Source: Fimenecus sp900545625 (GTDB lineage: Bacteria; Bacillota; Clostridia; Oscillospirales; Acutalibacteraceae). From it: a stretch of DNA of 64,000 nt. Shown piece by piece: positions 1 through 8,097 of this stretch. The translations under genes and the position numbers were made by a program. A model generated the notes under the pieces. It was given only the letters and a program-made list of their open reading frames with translations. It had not been told where the DNA came from and made no database searches. The stretch is from contig OZ007023.1 of assembly GCA_963931525.1 (NCBI GenBank), positions 558,001 to 622,000 on the forward strand, in the 5' to 3' direction. Position 1 is the first letter of the stretch; each line of letters opens with the position of its first letter.

Positions 1-10
1 TATTGTTCTA

Positions 11-75
11 TGCAGCCGCAGTAATGCGAGAATCCCGCCTGCACCGCATCTGATTTCTAATGTCTGACATCTGAG
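11..75. repeat. dispersed intergenic repeat, copy 1
   Basis: About 65 bases here recur in related form at 32216-32282. Both copies begin GCAGCCGC, carry AATGCG a few bases later, and share CCTGCACCGCATCTGATTT before running into a heptamer tract (TTTCTAA TGTCTGA CATCTGA in this copy). There is no convincing coding sequence in bases 1-203. The repeat is seen directly; its function is unknown. Confidence 0.6.
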
Positions 76-148
76 CGGAGCCCCGCCTCTACGGGAGCAG
101 ACCTTTGGTTTACAGCGAAGCCGCAGCTTTGTGCAACCCTCCCCGTAC

Positions 149-198
149 CACGTCTAACGTCTGAAATCTAAACGGACAGCCGCAAGGGCTGCCCCTAC
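149..198. repeat. heptamer tract followed by a REP-like palindrome
   Basis: Three 7-bp units (CGTCTAA CGTCTGA AATCTAA) are followed at 174-198 by a REP-like unit whose complement starts GTAGGGGCAGCCCTTG. The same pairing of heptamers with a GTAGGG palindrome recurs near 6.2, 37.8, 38.3 and 54.7 kb. Confidence 0.6.
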
Positions 199-203
199 GA
201 CAG

Positions 204-240
204 CAAAAAACAAAGGACGGCAGCCAAACGGTTGCCGTCC
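204..240 (-). terminator. intrinsic terminator of the downstream-reading minus-strand gene
   Basis: Read on the minus strand, a stem GGACGGCAACC / GGCTGCCGTCC with a 4-base loop is followed by TTTGTTTTTTG. It lies just past the stop of the zinc-ribbon membrane protein gene. The plus-strand side also ends in a T-rich run, so it may act in both directions. Confidence 0.75.
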
Positions 241-270
241 CTTCTTTTTGTGTATTGTTTTTCGTGCGCC

Positions 271-1065
271 TTATGCGATCTCGGTGGCCTGCTCCAGCTC
301 GCGTTCGCGCAGCTCTTTGAGCTCCTGTTCGACCGCCTGGTCAATGGTGGGCTGCGTCTTTTTCTGCTTGCGAAGCCCGACACCTGCGACGATGTTGATG
401 ACCAGATCCAAAAGGAACAGCCCAAGTCCCAACAGATACCACGGCGACACCGTGCCCGAAAACAGCCCGATGGTCGTCTCGCCTGCGGCGGTGGTGAACT
501 GCTGCAAAAACAGCGCCGAAAGCCCCCAGCTTACGAGGCTGATGACATTCAGGATCACATTGATGAGCCAGTTGAGATTGATCGCGCCCAGCAGCACCGC
601 AAAGAAGTTGATGACGCCGGCGGCGACGGCAAGGAGCGCAAAGATCGCAGCGAGCACAAGGCTCGTGAACAGCCCGCCCAAAATCTCGCCGGACATCAGC
701 GCGAATACCGAGCCGAGGTCATATTTTGTCAGATAGTCGAGCACAAAGGTCAAAAATGAAACGGACTGTGTGCTCTCATAAAACGGGAACGACAGCGTCG
801 CGTTTAACAGCGGGACGACCAAGCCTACGAGCGGCAGCAGCGTCACCACGAGCCGCACGATGCGCAGCGGCGAGCCGACCGTGCCGCTTTTGAAGTTATC
901 GAGCCGGTAGTGCAGCCGCGCGAACGCAGTCTCCGCCGCGTCGGCGTCCGCTTCCAAGCGCGCCTCCCAGTTGAAGTTCGGGATGTTTGCCCCGCACCCC
1001 TTGCATTCGGCACGCACCTCGTACCATTTCAGTTTTCTGCCGCAGTTCGGGCATCTTGCTGCCAT
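271..1065 (-). CDS. zinc-ribbon multi-pass membrane protein, function unknown
   Basis: The 264-residue product begins with a zinc ribbon: CPNCGRKLKW, then CKGCGANIP about 15 residues later. It is followed by at least four hydrophobic segments (roughly residues 60-90, 100-115, 125-175 and 210-230) and a charged glutamate-rich C-terminal tail likely to be cytoplasmic. The ATG at 1065 is chosen because AAGGAGGA lies 7 bases upstream; longer in-frame extensions lack this site. Proteins of this layout are common in Clostridia and have no assigned biochemical role. It precedes an intrinsic terminator and is read in the same direction as the arabinofuranosidase, 62 bases downstream of it, so the two may be co-transcribed. 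Confidence 0.8.
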   Translation of the reverse strand: MAARCPNCGRKLKWYEVRAECKGCGANIPNFNWEARLEADADAAETAFARLHYRLDNFKSGTVGSPLRIVRLVVTLLPLVGLVVPLLNATLSFPFYESTQSVSFLTFVLDYLTKYDLGSVFALMSGEILGGLFTSLVLAAIFALLAVAAGVINFFAVLLGAINLNWLINVILNVISLVSWGLSALFLQQFTTAAGETTIGLFSGTVSPWYLLGLGLFLLDLVINIVAGVGLRKQKKTQPTIDQAVEQELKELRERELEQATEIA

Positions 1066-1127
1066 AGGGATCCTCCTTGTCGTTTTGTCTGTCGTATGCG
1101 CCGCGTTCGCGCGGCAAGCCATGCCTT

Positions 1128-2633
1128 TCAGGCGTCTTTGCGCTTTACGAAGCGGAGCACGTTCCACGAAAGCGGGCGCAGCCGCGCCGTGGCGGTATTG
1201 CCGTCCGTCTCAGGAAGCGCCGCGTTCTGCGGGCGCACGGGCGCGCTTGTAAAGCCGTTTGTCTGCTTTAGATCAAAGCCCGCAAGCTCGATGTGCTCGG
1301 CGGGCACGAAGCCCTCCATATCCAAAAGCCGGATGTTGAGCGCATAGTCCTCCGTAAAATCGCGGTTGACCGCGAACACCGTAAGCTGCTCGCCGTCCGC
1401 CGAGCGCACCGCGATGCCGTCAAGGTCGGGCACGTCGGTGAACTCCTTCGTGTCGTGCCTGCCGCAGGCGATGGGCGTTTGCAGCACCGTGCCGCGGCCG
1501 TACTTTGACATATGCATAAAGGGATAAAATATGGTTTGATAGAAAAGCCCGCCGCCGTTTTCGGTCATGATGGGCGCAATGACGTTCACAAGCTGCGCAA
1601 GGCACGCGATCTTCACGCGGTCGGCGCGGCGCAGCAGGCTGATGAGCATCAAGCCCACCAGCAGCGCGTCCTCAAAGTTGTAAATATCCTCAAGCTGGTG
1701 CGGCGCGAAGCTCCAGCGCTCGACGGGGTCGTTGTTGGAGTGGTACCAAACGTTCCACTCGTCAAAGGAGAGGTTGATCTGCTTTTTCGAGTGGCGCTTG
1801 CCCTGCATGTAGTCGCAGATGGAGATGACCGTATGGATGAAGTCGTCCATCGCCATGTTTTTGGCAAGGAAGCTCGCCGAGTCATTCGTTTTGTTGTCGT
1901 AATACTGGTGGAGCGACACATAGTCGATCTTGTCGTAGGCAAGCGAAAGCGTTTCCGTTTCCCAGTCGCCGAACGTTTTTGTGTGGCCGTTCGAGCTGCC
2001 GCAGAGCACCAGCTCAATGGACGGGTCTACCCAGCGCATGACCTTGGCGGCTTCCGCAGCGGCGCGCCCGTATTCATAAGCGGTCTTGTGCCCGATCTGC
2101 CAGTCGCCGTCCATTTCGTTGCCCAAACACCACAGCTTGATGTTGTGCGGCGCACGCGCGCCGTGGCTGATCCGCAGGTCGCTGTAATACGATCCCGACG
2201 GGTGGTTGCAGTATTCCACAAGATTGCGCGCCGCGTCCGCGCCGCGCAAACCGAGATTGACCGCCATCATACATTCCGAATTCGCTTTTTTGCACCATTT
2301 TATAAATTCGTTGGTGCCGAAGGTGTTGGGCTCCGTCACGCCCCATGCAAGCTCCAGCCTTTTGGGGCGGGATTCCACGGGGCCTACGCCGTCTTCCCAG
2401 TTGTAGCCCGAGACAAAGTTGCCGCCGGGATAACGCACGATGGGAACGCCGAGTTCGCGCACCGCGTCGAGCACGTCCGTGCGAAAGCCGTCCTCATCCG
2501 CCTTCGGGTGGCCGGGCTCAAAAATACCGCCGTACACGGCGCGGCCGAGATGCTCAATGAACGAGCCGAAAATACGTTTGTCCACTTCGCCGACGGTGAA
2601 AGCGCCGCAAAGCGGCAGGGAAGCGTTTTTCAT
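1128..2633 (-). CDS. abfA: alpha-L-arabinofuranosidase, GH51
   Basis: This 501-residue enzyme belongs to glycoside hydrolase family 51, retaining enzymes that release terminal L-arabinofuranosyl groups from arabinoxylan or arabinan oligosaccharides. The TIM-barrel part carries the acid/base glutamate in CLGNEMDG (about E173) and the nucleophile in SFDEWNVW (about E292). FIEHLGRAVYGGIFEPG near the N-terminus is typical of the family, and the C-terminal ~130 residues fit the usual beta domain. No signal peptide is seen, so it is probably cytoplasmic and acts on imported oligosaccharides. The ATG at 2633 is preferred over a TTG two codons upstream because AAGGTGG sits 9 bases before the ATG. A good minus-strand promoter lies just upstream. 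Confidence 0.95.
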   Translation of the reverse strand: MKNASLPLCGAFTVGEVDKRIFGSFIEHLGRAVYGGIFEPGHPKADEDGFRTDVLDAVRELGVPIVRYPGGNFVSGYNWEDGVGPVESRPKRLELAWGVTEPNTFGTNEFIKWCKKANSECMMAVNLGLRGADAARNLVEYCNHPSGSYYSDLRISHGARAPHNIKLWCLGNEMDGDWQIGHKTAYEYGRAAAEAAKVMRWVDPSIELVLCGSSNGHTKTFGDWETETLSLAYDKIDYVSLHQYYDNKTNDSASFLAKNMAMDDFIHTVISICDYMQGKRHSKKQINLSFDEWNVWYHSNNDPVERWSFAPHQLEDIYNFEDALLVGLMLISLLRRADRVKIACLAQLVNVIAPIMTENGGGLFYQTIFYPFMHMSKYGRGTVLQTPIACGRHDTKEFTDVPDLDGIAVRSADGEQLTVFAVNRDFTEDYALNIRLLDMEGFVPAEHIELAGFDLKQTNGFTSAPVRPQNAALPETDGNTATARLRPLSWNVLRFVKRKDA

Positions 2634-2670
2634 GTGCAAAGCCCACCTTGAAAGAAAAAAGTATGGCGCT

Positions 2671-2700
2671 ATTGTAGCATATCCCCGCCCAACATTTCAA
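2671..2700 (-). promoter_or_regulatory. sigma-A type promoter for abfA
   Basis: On the minus strand TTGAAA and TACAAT are separated by 18 bases, about 40 bases before the abfA start. No operator palindrome was recognised. Confidence 0.65.
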
Positions 2701-2744
2701 CGTTTTTCGGGCGGTTTTGGAAAATAATTTTGACCGTTACGCGC

Positions 2745-4142
2745 TTATCCCTCCGCTTCCGTCGTCGCTTCCTCGATCTCGGCGCGGTTAAAGACAAACT
2801 CCTGGAACAGCCGCGTGTTTTCGTCCATGTCCGGGATCAAAACGGACTGTGAGCGCCGCCGCGCGCTTTCATACGCGCCGTCTGCGGGGACCTGCAGCTG
2901 TGCGATGTCGTAGCCGAGGTAGGTCAGCGCGTGCAGCCCGAGATCGGTCAGCTCGTCCGTTGTCAGATCCGTCTGCACCATGGGCATCACGTCTTCAAGC
3001 ATGTCTAAAAGCGTAAACGGCGAGGTTGTCGCCGCTTTGCGCACGACGGCGGAAATGACCTTGCGCTGGCGTGCGGTGCGGTAAAAGTCACTGTCGAGAT
3101 AGCGGATGCGGCTGTACCAGAGCGCCTGCGCGCCTGAAAAGTGCACCTCGCCCGCCGAAAGCTCGATACCCGCAAATGCGGCGGCTGCGGATTCGTCCAT
3201 ATGGTCGCCGCCGTTGATGTATTCCGCCTCGCGCTCGGTGATCTCCACATCCACGCCGCCGAGCGCATCGATGATGGCGGTGAACATGTCGAAGCTCACG
3301 AGCATATAGTTGTCGATATCGACCTTGAAATTGTATTCCAGAGTATCCACGAGCAGCTGTGTGCCGCCGTGGCTGTGCGCGGCGTTGAGCTTGTCCGAGC
3401 GCCAGCCCGGGATCTCGATATACATATCGCGCAAAAACGAGGTCAGCTTGATCTGCTCATTTTGGGTATCGATGGAAACGAGCATCATCGTGTCCGAGCG
3501 CGTTTTCTGGACGTCCTCGCCTTCGCGCGCGTCCACGCCGATAAACAGGATGTTCTGCACCGTGTCGGAGCTTCTCAGCTCTGACGATGCGATGTATTCG
3601 TTTGTGCCGAGCGGCACATAATTGACCGCGTCCAAAATGCGCTGCACGCGGGAATAGCCGTAGCCGAAGGCGGCAATCAGGAAGACGAGCACCGCGCAAA
3701 GCACGATGGCGATGATCTTGCGCGCGAGATGTTTCGGCTTTGTGCGCGCGGGCTTGTCCGCCGCCTCGCGCCCCGAATAGATCTCGTCGCCGTTGCGCGC
3801 GCGGGTGCGCTTCGCGTCACGGTCGGAGTAATGGTAGCTGTAAGGCTTTTGCTCCGGGTTCGTGTTCACCGCGTGGTGAAAAGATGCGGGCTCCTGTATA
3901 TTGCCCGAAAATCCCGCATCGTCGTTAAAGAACCCGGCGTAGGGGTCGTTTGCGGCAGGCGCGTCGTCCTCGTCGTGCCGCCCGCTGAAAATATCCTCAA
4001 ACTCGTCCGCGCCCGTGTCCGCCGTGTGCGCGCCGCCTTTGCTGTCGCTGAAAATGTCTTCGAAATCGTCTGCGCCGGAAGCGCTGAATATATCTTCAAA
4101 CTCGACAAAATCGCCGTTGTTTTTCCGTTTATCCTGCTCCAC
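2745..4142 (-). CDS. LytR-CpsA-Psr (LCP) family cell-wall glycopolymer ligase
   Basis: The 465-residue product has a long acidic cytoplasmic N-terminus, one transmembrane helix (about residues 143-163) and an extracellular LCP domain. LCP hallmarks are visible: NILFIGVDAR, KTRSDTMMLVSID, FLRDMYIEIPGW and KLNAAHSHGG, which carry the arginines and aspartates that bind the polyprenyl pyrophosphate. LCP enzymes transfer teichoic-acid-like or capsular polymers to peptidoglycan. The GTG start at 4142 is chosen because GGAGGTG lies 7 bases upstream. The cytoplasmic tail carries three copies of FEDIFS (residues 15-20, 27-32, 48-53), unusual for the family. The gene diverges from aspS across about 170 bases. 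Confidence 0.92.
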   Translation of the reverse strand: MEQDKRKNNGDFVEFEDIFSASGADDFEDIFSDSKGGAHTADTGADEFEDIFSGRHDEDDAPAANDPYAGFFNDDAGFSGNIQEPASFHHAVNTNPEQKPYSYHYSDRDAKRTRARNGDEIYSGREAADKPARTKPKHLARKIIAIVLCAVLVFLIAAFGYGYSRVQRILDAVNYVPLGTNEYIASSELRSSDTVQNILFIGVDAREGEDVQKTRSDTMMLVSIDTQNEQIKLTSFLRDMYIEIPGWRSDKLNAAHSHGGTQLLVDTLEYNFKVDIDNYMLVSFDMFTAIIDALGGVDVEITEREAEYINGGDHMDESAAAAFAGIELSAGEVHFSGAQALWYSRIRYLDSDFYRTARQRKVISAVVRKAATTSPFTLLDMLEDVMPMVQTDLTTDELTDLGLHALTYLGYDIAQLQVPADGAYESARRRSQSVLIPDMDENTRLFQEFVFNRAEIEEATTEAEG

Positions 4143-4231
4143 TGGAAAGCACCTCCGCAAAAATCCTGGTCGAACGCCTTCTATTTTACACGAAAGCGGC
4201 GTAAAGCACAATGTTTTTTTACAAATTAGAG

Positions 4232-4260
4232 TGGAAATCACGCTTCTTTTGTGCTATACT
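4232..4260 (+). promoter_or_regulatory. putative promoter of aspS
   Basis: TGGAAA and TATACT are separated by 17 bases, ending about 55 bases before the aspS ATG. The -35 box is imperfect. No T-box leader was seen. Confidence 0.5.
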
Positions 4261-4314
4261 TTTTTAACCATATTAAAGTTTGACATTATTTACCGGAAGG
4301 AATGTACGCGGCAT

Positions 4315-6060
4315 ATGCTTTACAGAACACACAACTGCGGGGCGCTCACGCTCGAAAATTTAGGCGAGACGGTCTCGCTTGCGGGGTGGGTGGATACCAT
4401 CCGTGACCACGGCGGCGTGGCGTTCGTCGACCTGCGCGACCAGTACGGCGTCACCCAGACGGTCGTCCACGACGAGGAGATGCTTTCCCGCCTGCACAAG
4501 GAAAGCGTTGTTTCGGTAACGGGTAAGGTCGTCAAGCGCGACCCCGAGACCGTCAACCCGAAGATCCCCACGGGCGAACTTGAGGTGCATGCGGAAAGTC
4601 TCACCGTGCTCGGCGCATGCGAAAATACGCTGCCGTTTGAGATCGGGGAATCCACCGAAACGCGCGAGGACGTGCGGCTTCAGTACCGCTTTTTAGACCT
4701 GCGCAATAAAAAAGTGCACGACAATATCCTGTTTAGAAGCGAGGTTGTGCGCTTTTTGCGCGAAAAGATGGAATCGCTCGGCTTCCCCGAGATCAACACC
4801 CCGATTTTAACCTGCTCGTCGCCGGAGGGCGCGCGCGACTACATCATCCCCTCCAGAAAACATGAGGGCAAGTTTTACGCCCTGCCGCAGGCGCCCCAGC
4901 AGTTCAAGCAGCTCTTGATGGTGTCGGGCTTCGACAAATATTTCCAGATCGCGCCGTGCTTCCGCGACGAGGACGCGCGCGCCGACCGTTCGCCCGGCGA
5001 GTTTTACCAGCTCGACTTTGAAATGGCGTTCGCGACCCAGGAGGACGTGTTTGCCGTCGCCGAGGAGGTGCTGTACGACACCTTCGCGAAATTCGGGAAC
5101 GGCAGACCTGTTTCGCCCGCGCCGTTTCGGCGCATCCCGTTCGAGGAAGCGATGCTCCGCTACGGCACGGATAAGCCCGATCTGCGCAACCCGCTGGTCA
5201 TCGCCGATCTGACCGACTTTTTCGTGGATGTGGACTTCAAGCCCTTCAAGGGGCGCCCCGTGCGCGGCATCGTCGCACCGGCGGGCAAGCAGAGCAAGTC
5301 GTTCTTTGAGAAAATGCTGAAATTCGCCGAGTCCATCGGCATGAAGGGCCTTGGCTACCTGACCGTGCTGGAGGACGGCTCGTACAAAGGCCCGATCGCG
5401 AAATTCCTTTCCGACGAAAAGCAGGCGCAGCTTAAAGAAGACCTTTCTTTGAAAACGGACGATACGCTGTTCTTCATCAGCGACGCGCCCAAAGCCGTCG
5501 ACCTGCTCGCGGGGCAGATCCGCACCGCCCTCGGCGAACGGCTGGGGCTTATTGACAAAGACCGCTTCGAGCTGTGCTTCATCACGGATTTCCCGATGTA
5601 CGAGAAAAATGAGGAAGGCAAGCTCGACTTTACGCACAACCCGTTCTCCATGCCGCAAGGGGAGCTGGAGGCGCTCGAAACAAAAGACCCGCTCACGATC
5701 AAGGCGTACCAGTACGACGTCGTGTGCAACGGCGTGGAGCTTTCCTCCGGCGCGGTGCGAAATCACCGCCCGGATGTGATGATCAAAGCGTTCGAGCTCG
5801 CAGGCTACACGGCCGAAGAGGTCGAAAAACGCTTCGGGGCGCTATTCCGTGCGTTCCACTACGGCGCGCCGCCGCACGCGGGCATGGCGCCGGGCGTGGA
5901 TCGGATGCTCATGCTCTTGAAGGATGAGGAAAACATCCGCGAGGTCATCGCGTTCCCGATGAACTCCAACGCGCAGGACCTGCTTTTGGGCGCGCCGAAC
6001 ACCGTGTCCGAGCAGCAGCTTCGAGAGGTGCATATCAAGCTGCGCAGACCGCAACCGTAG
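4315..6060 (+). CDS. aspS: aspartate--tRNA ligase
   Basis: This 581-residue class II synthetase has the bacterial-type layout: an N-terminal OB-fold anticodon-binding domain (about 1-105, with GWVDTIRDHGGVAFVDLRDQ), a catalytic core split by a GAD insertion, and a C-terminal catalytic end. Motif 2 is seen in FRDEDARADRSPGEFYQLD (about residue 216) and motif 3 in GMAPGVDRMLML (about residue 523). It charges tRNA-Asp; whether it also charges tRNA-Asn cannot be told by eye. The ATG at 4315 fits the conserved N-terminus (MLYRTHNCG) and has GGAAGG upstream, though at long spacing. It is followed by a repeat-filled gap rather than a clear terminator. Confidence 0.97.
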   Translation: MLYRTHNCGALTLENLGETVSLAGWVDTIRDHGGVAFVDLRDQYGVTQTVVHDEEMLSRLHKESVVSVTGKVVKRDPETVNPKIPTGELEVHAESLTVLGACENTLPFEIGESTETREDVRLQYRFLDLRNKKVHDNILFRSEVVRFLREKMESLGFPEINTPILTCSSPEGARDYIIPSRKHEGKFYALPQAPQQFKQLLMVSGFDKYFQIAPCFRDEDARADRSPGEFYQLDFEMAFATQEDVFAVAEEVLYDTFAKFGNGRPVSPAPFRRIPFEEAMLRYGTDKPDLRNPLVIADLTDFFVDVDFKPFKGRPVRGIVAPAGKQSKSFFEKMLKFAESIGMKGLGYLTVLEDGSYKGPIAKFLSDEKQAQLKEDLSLKTDDTLFFISDAPKAVDLLAGQIRTALGERLGLIDKDRFELCFITDFPMYEKNEEGKLDFTHNPFSMPQGELEALETKDPLTIKAYQYDVVCNGVELSSGAVRNHRPDVMIKAFELAGYTAEEVEKRFGALFRAFHYGAPPHAGMAPGVDRMLMLLKDEENIREVIAFPMNSNAQDLLLGAPNTVSEQQLREVHIKLRRPQP

Positions 6061-6138
6061 ACAGCAGAGGGCAGAAATCAGAGGACAGAAACCGCACGGT
6101 AATGTTTCATCACACCCGAACGCCGATACGACCTTCGA

Positions 6139-6583
6139 CTTCGCACACATACCCCTGCCCCACTTCTGACTTCTACCGTCTAATATCTAACATCTAACAG
6201 TAGGGGCAGGGCTTGCCCCTGTCCGCAAATTCAGCGTTTTACCTGCGGACAGCCGCAAGGGCTGTCCCTACGATACATGCTTCCACGGCGGGGAGCGAGC
6301 CCCCGCCCTACGCGCCCGCCGGATCTTTCGGCTTCGCACACATACCCCTGCCCCACTTCTGACTTCTACCGTCTAATATCTAACATCTAACAGTAGGGGC
6401 AGGGCTTGCCCCTGTCCGCAAATTCAGCGTTTTACCTGCGGACAGCCGCAAGGGCTGTCCCTACGATACATGCTTCCACGGCGGGAGCGAGCCCCCGCCC
6501 TACGCGCCCGCCGGATCTTTCGGCTTCGCACACATACCCTTATCCCACTTCTAACTTCTACCGTCTAATATCTGAAATCTAAG
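6139..6583. repeat. tandem duplication, 193/192-bp period, about 2.3 copies
   Basis: Copies start at 6139, 6332 and 6524, each with CTTCGCACACATACCC. The first two are nearly identical (one G difference in a GGCGGGGA run). The third is partial and diverges within the heptamer tract. Each full copy contains a heptamer tract, an inverted pair of GTAGGG palindromes and a further palindrome of the GGGGGCTCGCTCCCC type. Confidence 0.9.
6200..6271. repeat. inverted pair of REP-like palindromes (BIME-like)
   Basis: The 27-base units at 6200-6226 (starts GTAGGGGCAGGGCTTG) and 6245-6271 (complement starts GTAGGGACAGCCCTTG) face each other across 18 bases. Both end in CTGTCCGC in their own orientation. 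Each unit is itself an imperfect palindrome. The pair is duplicated at 6393-6464 by the surrounding tandem duplication. Confidence 0.8.
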
Positions 6584-6597
6584 AGCGGAGGAATACC

Positions 6598-8031
6598 ATG
6601 TCCAAAGACGTTTACGAAAGCCCGTTGAATTCCCGATACGCGAGCCGCGAGATGAAATATATCTTCTCGCCCGACTTCAAATTCCGCACCTGGCGCAAGC
6701 TCTGGATCGCCCTTGCCGAAAGCGAGCAGGAGCTGGGGCTGCCCATCACGGACGAACAGATCGCCGAGCTCAAAGCCCACGCCGACGACATCAATTATGA
6801 CGTCGCCGAAGCACGCGAACGCGAGGTGCGCCACGACGTGATGAGCCATGTGTATGCTTACGGCGTGCAGTGCCCGAAGGCGAAGGGCATCATCCACTTA
6901 GGGGCAACCTCGTGCTACGTCGGCGATAACACCGACGTCATCATCATGACCGAGGGGCTCAAACTTATCCGCAAAAAGATGGTCAACCTCATAGACCGTC
7001 TGGCAAAATTCGCCGACGAATACAAAACCATGCCCTGCCTTGCGTTCACGCATTTCCAGCCCGCGCAGCCCACGACCGTCGGCAAACGCGCAAGCTTGTG
7101 GCTGATGGATCTGCTGATGGACTTTTCTGCGCTTGAGTTCCAGCTTTCGCAGATGCGGCTTCTGGGCTCAAAGGGCACCACGGGTACGCAGGCGAGCTTT
7201 ATGGAGCTTTTCGAGGGCGACACCGAAAAGGTCGTTGCGCTCGACCGCAAGATTGCCGAAAAAATGGGCTTTTCGAGCGTCTTCCCCGTATCGGGGCAGA
7301 CCTATCCGCGAAAACTCGACAGTCAGGTTCTGTTCGTGCTTTCAGGGGTAGCGCAGTCCGCGCATAAATTCTCGAACGACCTGCGGCTTTTGCAGCACTT
7401 AAAAGAGATCGAGGAGCCGTTTGAAGCGCATCAGATCGGCTCGTCCGCGATGGCGTATAAGCGCAACCCCATGCGCAGTGAGCGCATCGCCTCTTTGGCG
7501 CGCTATGTGATCGCCGACGCCACGAACCCCGCCGTTACCGCGGCGACCCAGTGGTTCGAGCGCACGCTCGACGATTCCGCCAACAAGCGCATCAGCATCC
7601 CCGAGGCGTTCCTTGCCACGGATGCGATTTTAGAATTGTATATCAACATCGTCAGCGGGCTGGTCGTCTACCCGAAGATGATCGAAAAACGCTTAAATGA
7701 CGAACTGCCGTTTATGGCGACCGAGAATATCCTGATGGCTGCCGTCAAAAAGGGCGGCGACCGGCAGGAGCTGCACGAAAGGATCCGCCAGCATTCCATG
7801 GCGGCGGGCAAGGTGGTCAAGGTCGAAGGGAAACCCAACGACCTTTTGGAGCGCATTGCCGCCGATCCCGCGTTCGGCATGACGATCGAGGAACTGCGCG
7901 CCGAGCTTGTGCCGCAGAACTTTGTGGGCCGTGCGCCGCAGCAGGTCGCACAGTTTTTGCAAAACGACGTACAGCCGATCTTGGAGCGCTACCGCGATCT
8001 TTTGGGCTTAGAAGTCGAGATCAAGGTTTAA
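6598..8031 (+). CDS. purB: adenylosuccinate lyase
   Basis: This 477-residue fumarase/aspartase-superfamily enzyme acts twice in purine synthesis, splitting SAICAR to AICAR and adenylosuccinate to AMP, releasing fumarate. The superfamily signature is visible as GSSAMAYKRNPMRSE (about residues 281-295), and the LGATSCYVGDN and THFQPAQPTTVGKR segments carry other active-site residues. GGAGGA is 5 bases before the ATG. It stands alone rather than in a pur operon. Confidence 0.97.
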   Translation: MSKDVYESPLNSRYASREMKYIFSPDFKFRTWRKLWIALAESEQELGLPITDEQIAELKAHADDINYDVAEAREREVRHDVMSHVYAYGVQCPKAKGIIHLGATSCYVGDNTDVIIMTEGLKLIRKKMVNLIDRLAKFADEYKTMPCLAFTHFQPAQPTTVGKRASLWLMDLLMDFSALEFQLSQMRLLGSKGTTGTQASFMELFEGDTEKVVALDRKIAEKMGFSSVFPVSGQTYPRKLDSQVLFVLSGVAQSAHKFSNDLRLLQHLKEIEEPFEAHQIGSSAMAYKRNPMRSERIASLARYVIADATNPAVTAATQWFERTLDDSANKRISIPEAFLATDAILELYINIVSGLVVYPKMIEKRLNDELPFMATENILMAAVKKGGDRQELHERIRQHSMAAGKVVKVEGKPNDLLERIAADPAFGMTIEELRAELVPQNFVGRAPQQVAQFLQNDVQPILERYRDLLGLEVEIKV

Positions 8032-8097
8032 GCTTTACGAAACGCGGAGAGAAAAAGGGCTGTCCGACGAGGGTGGTTTGAGAAAGAAGGAGCTTCT

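Larger units (their letters stand above)
6061..6597. other. 537-base gene-free gap filled with repeats
   Basis: The gap between aspS and purB starts with an opposite-orientation heptamer tract (6062-6090: CAGCAGA GGGCAGA AATCAGA GGACAGA) and continues with the tandem duplication and REP-like palindromes listed separately. The final heptamers end about 15 bases before the purB ATG, directly next to its ribosome binding site. No reading frame with a ribosome binding site was seen. Confidence 0.7.

Noticed and set aside
4279..4307. TTGACA near 4279 as an aspS -35 box
   Set aside because: The base positions 17 downstream (ATGTAC) do not make a plausible -10 box; the TATACT at 4255-4260 is a better candidate.
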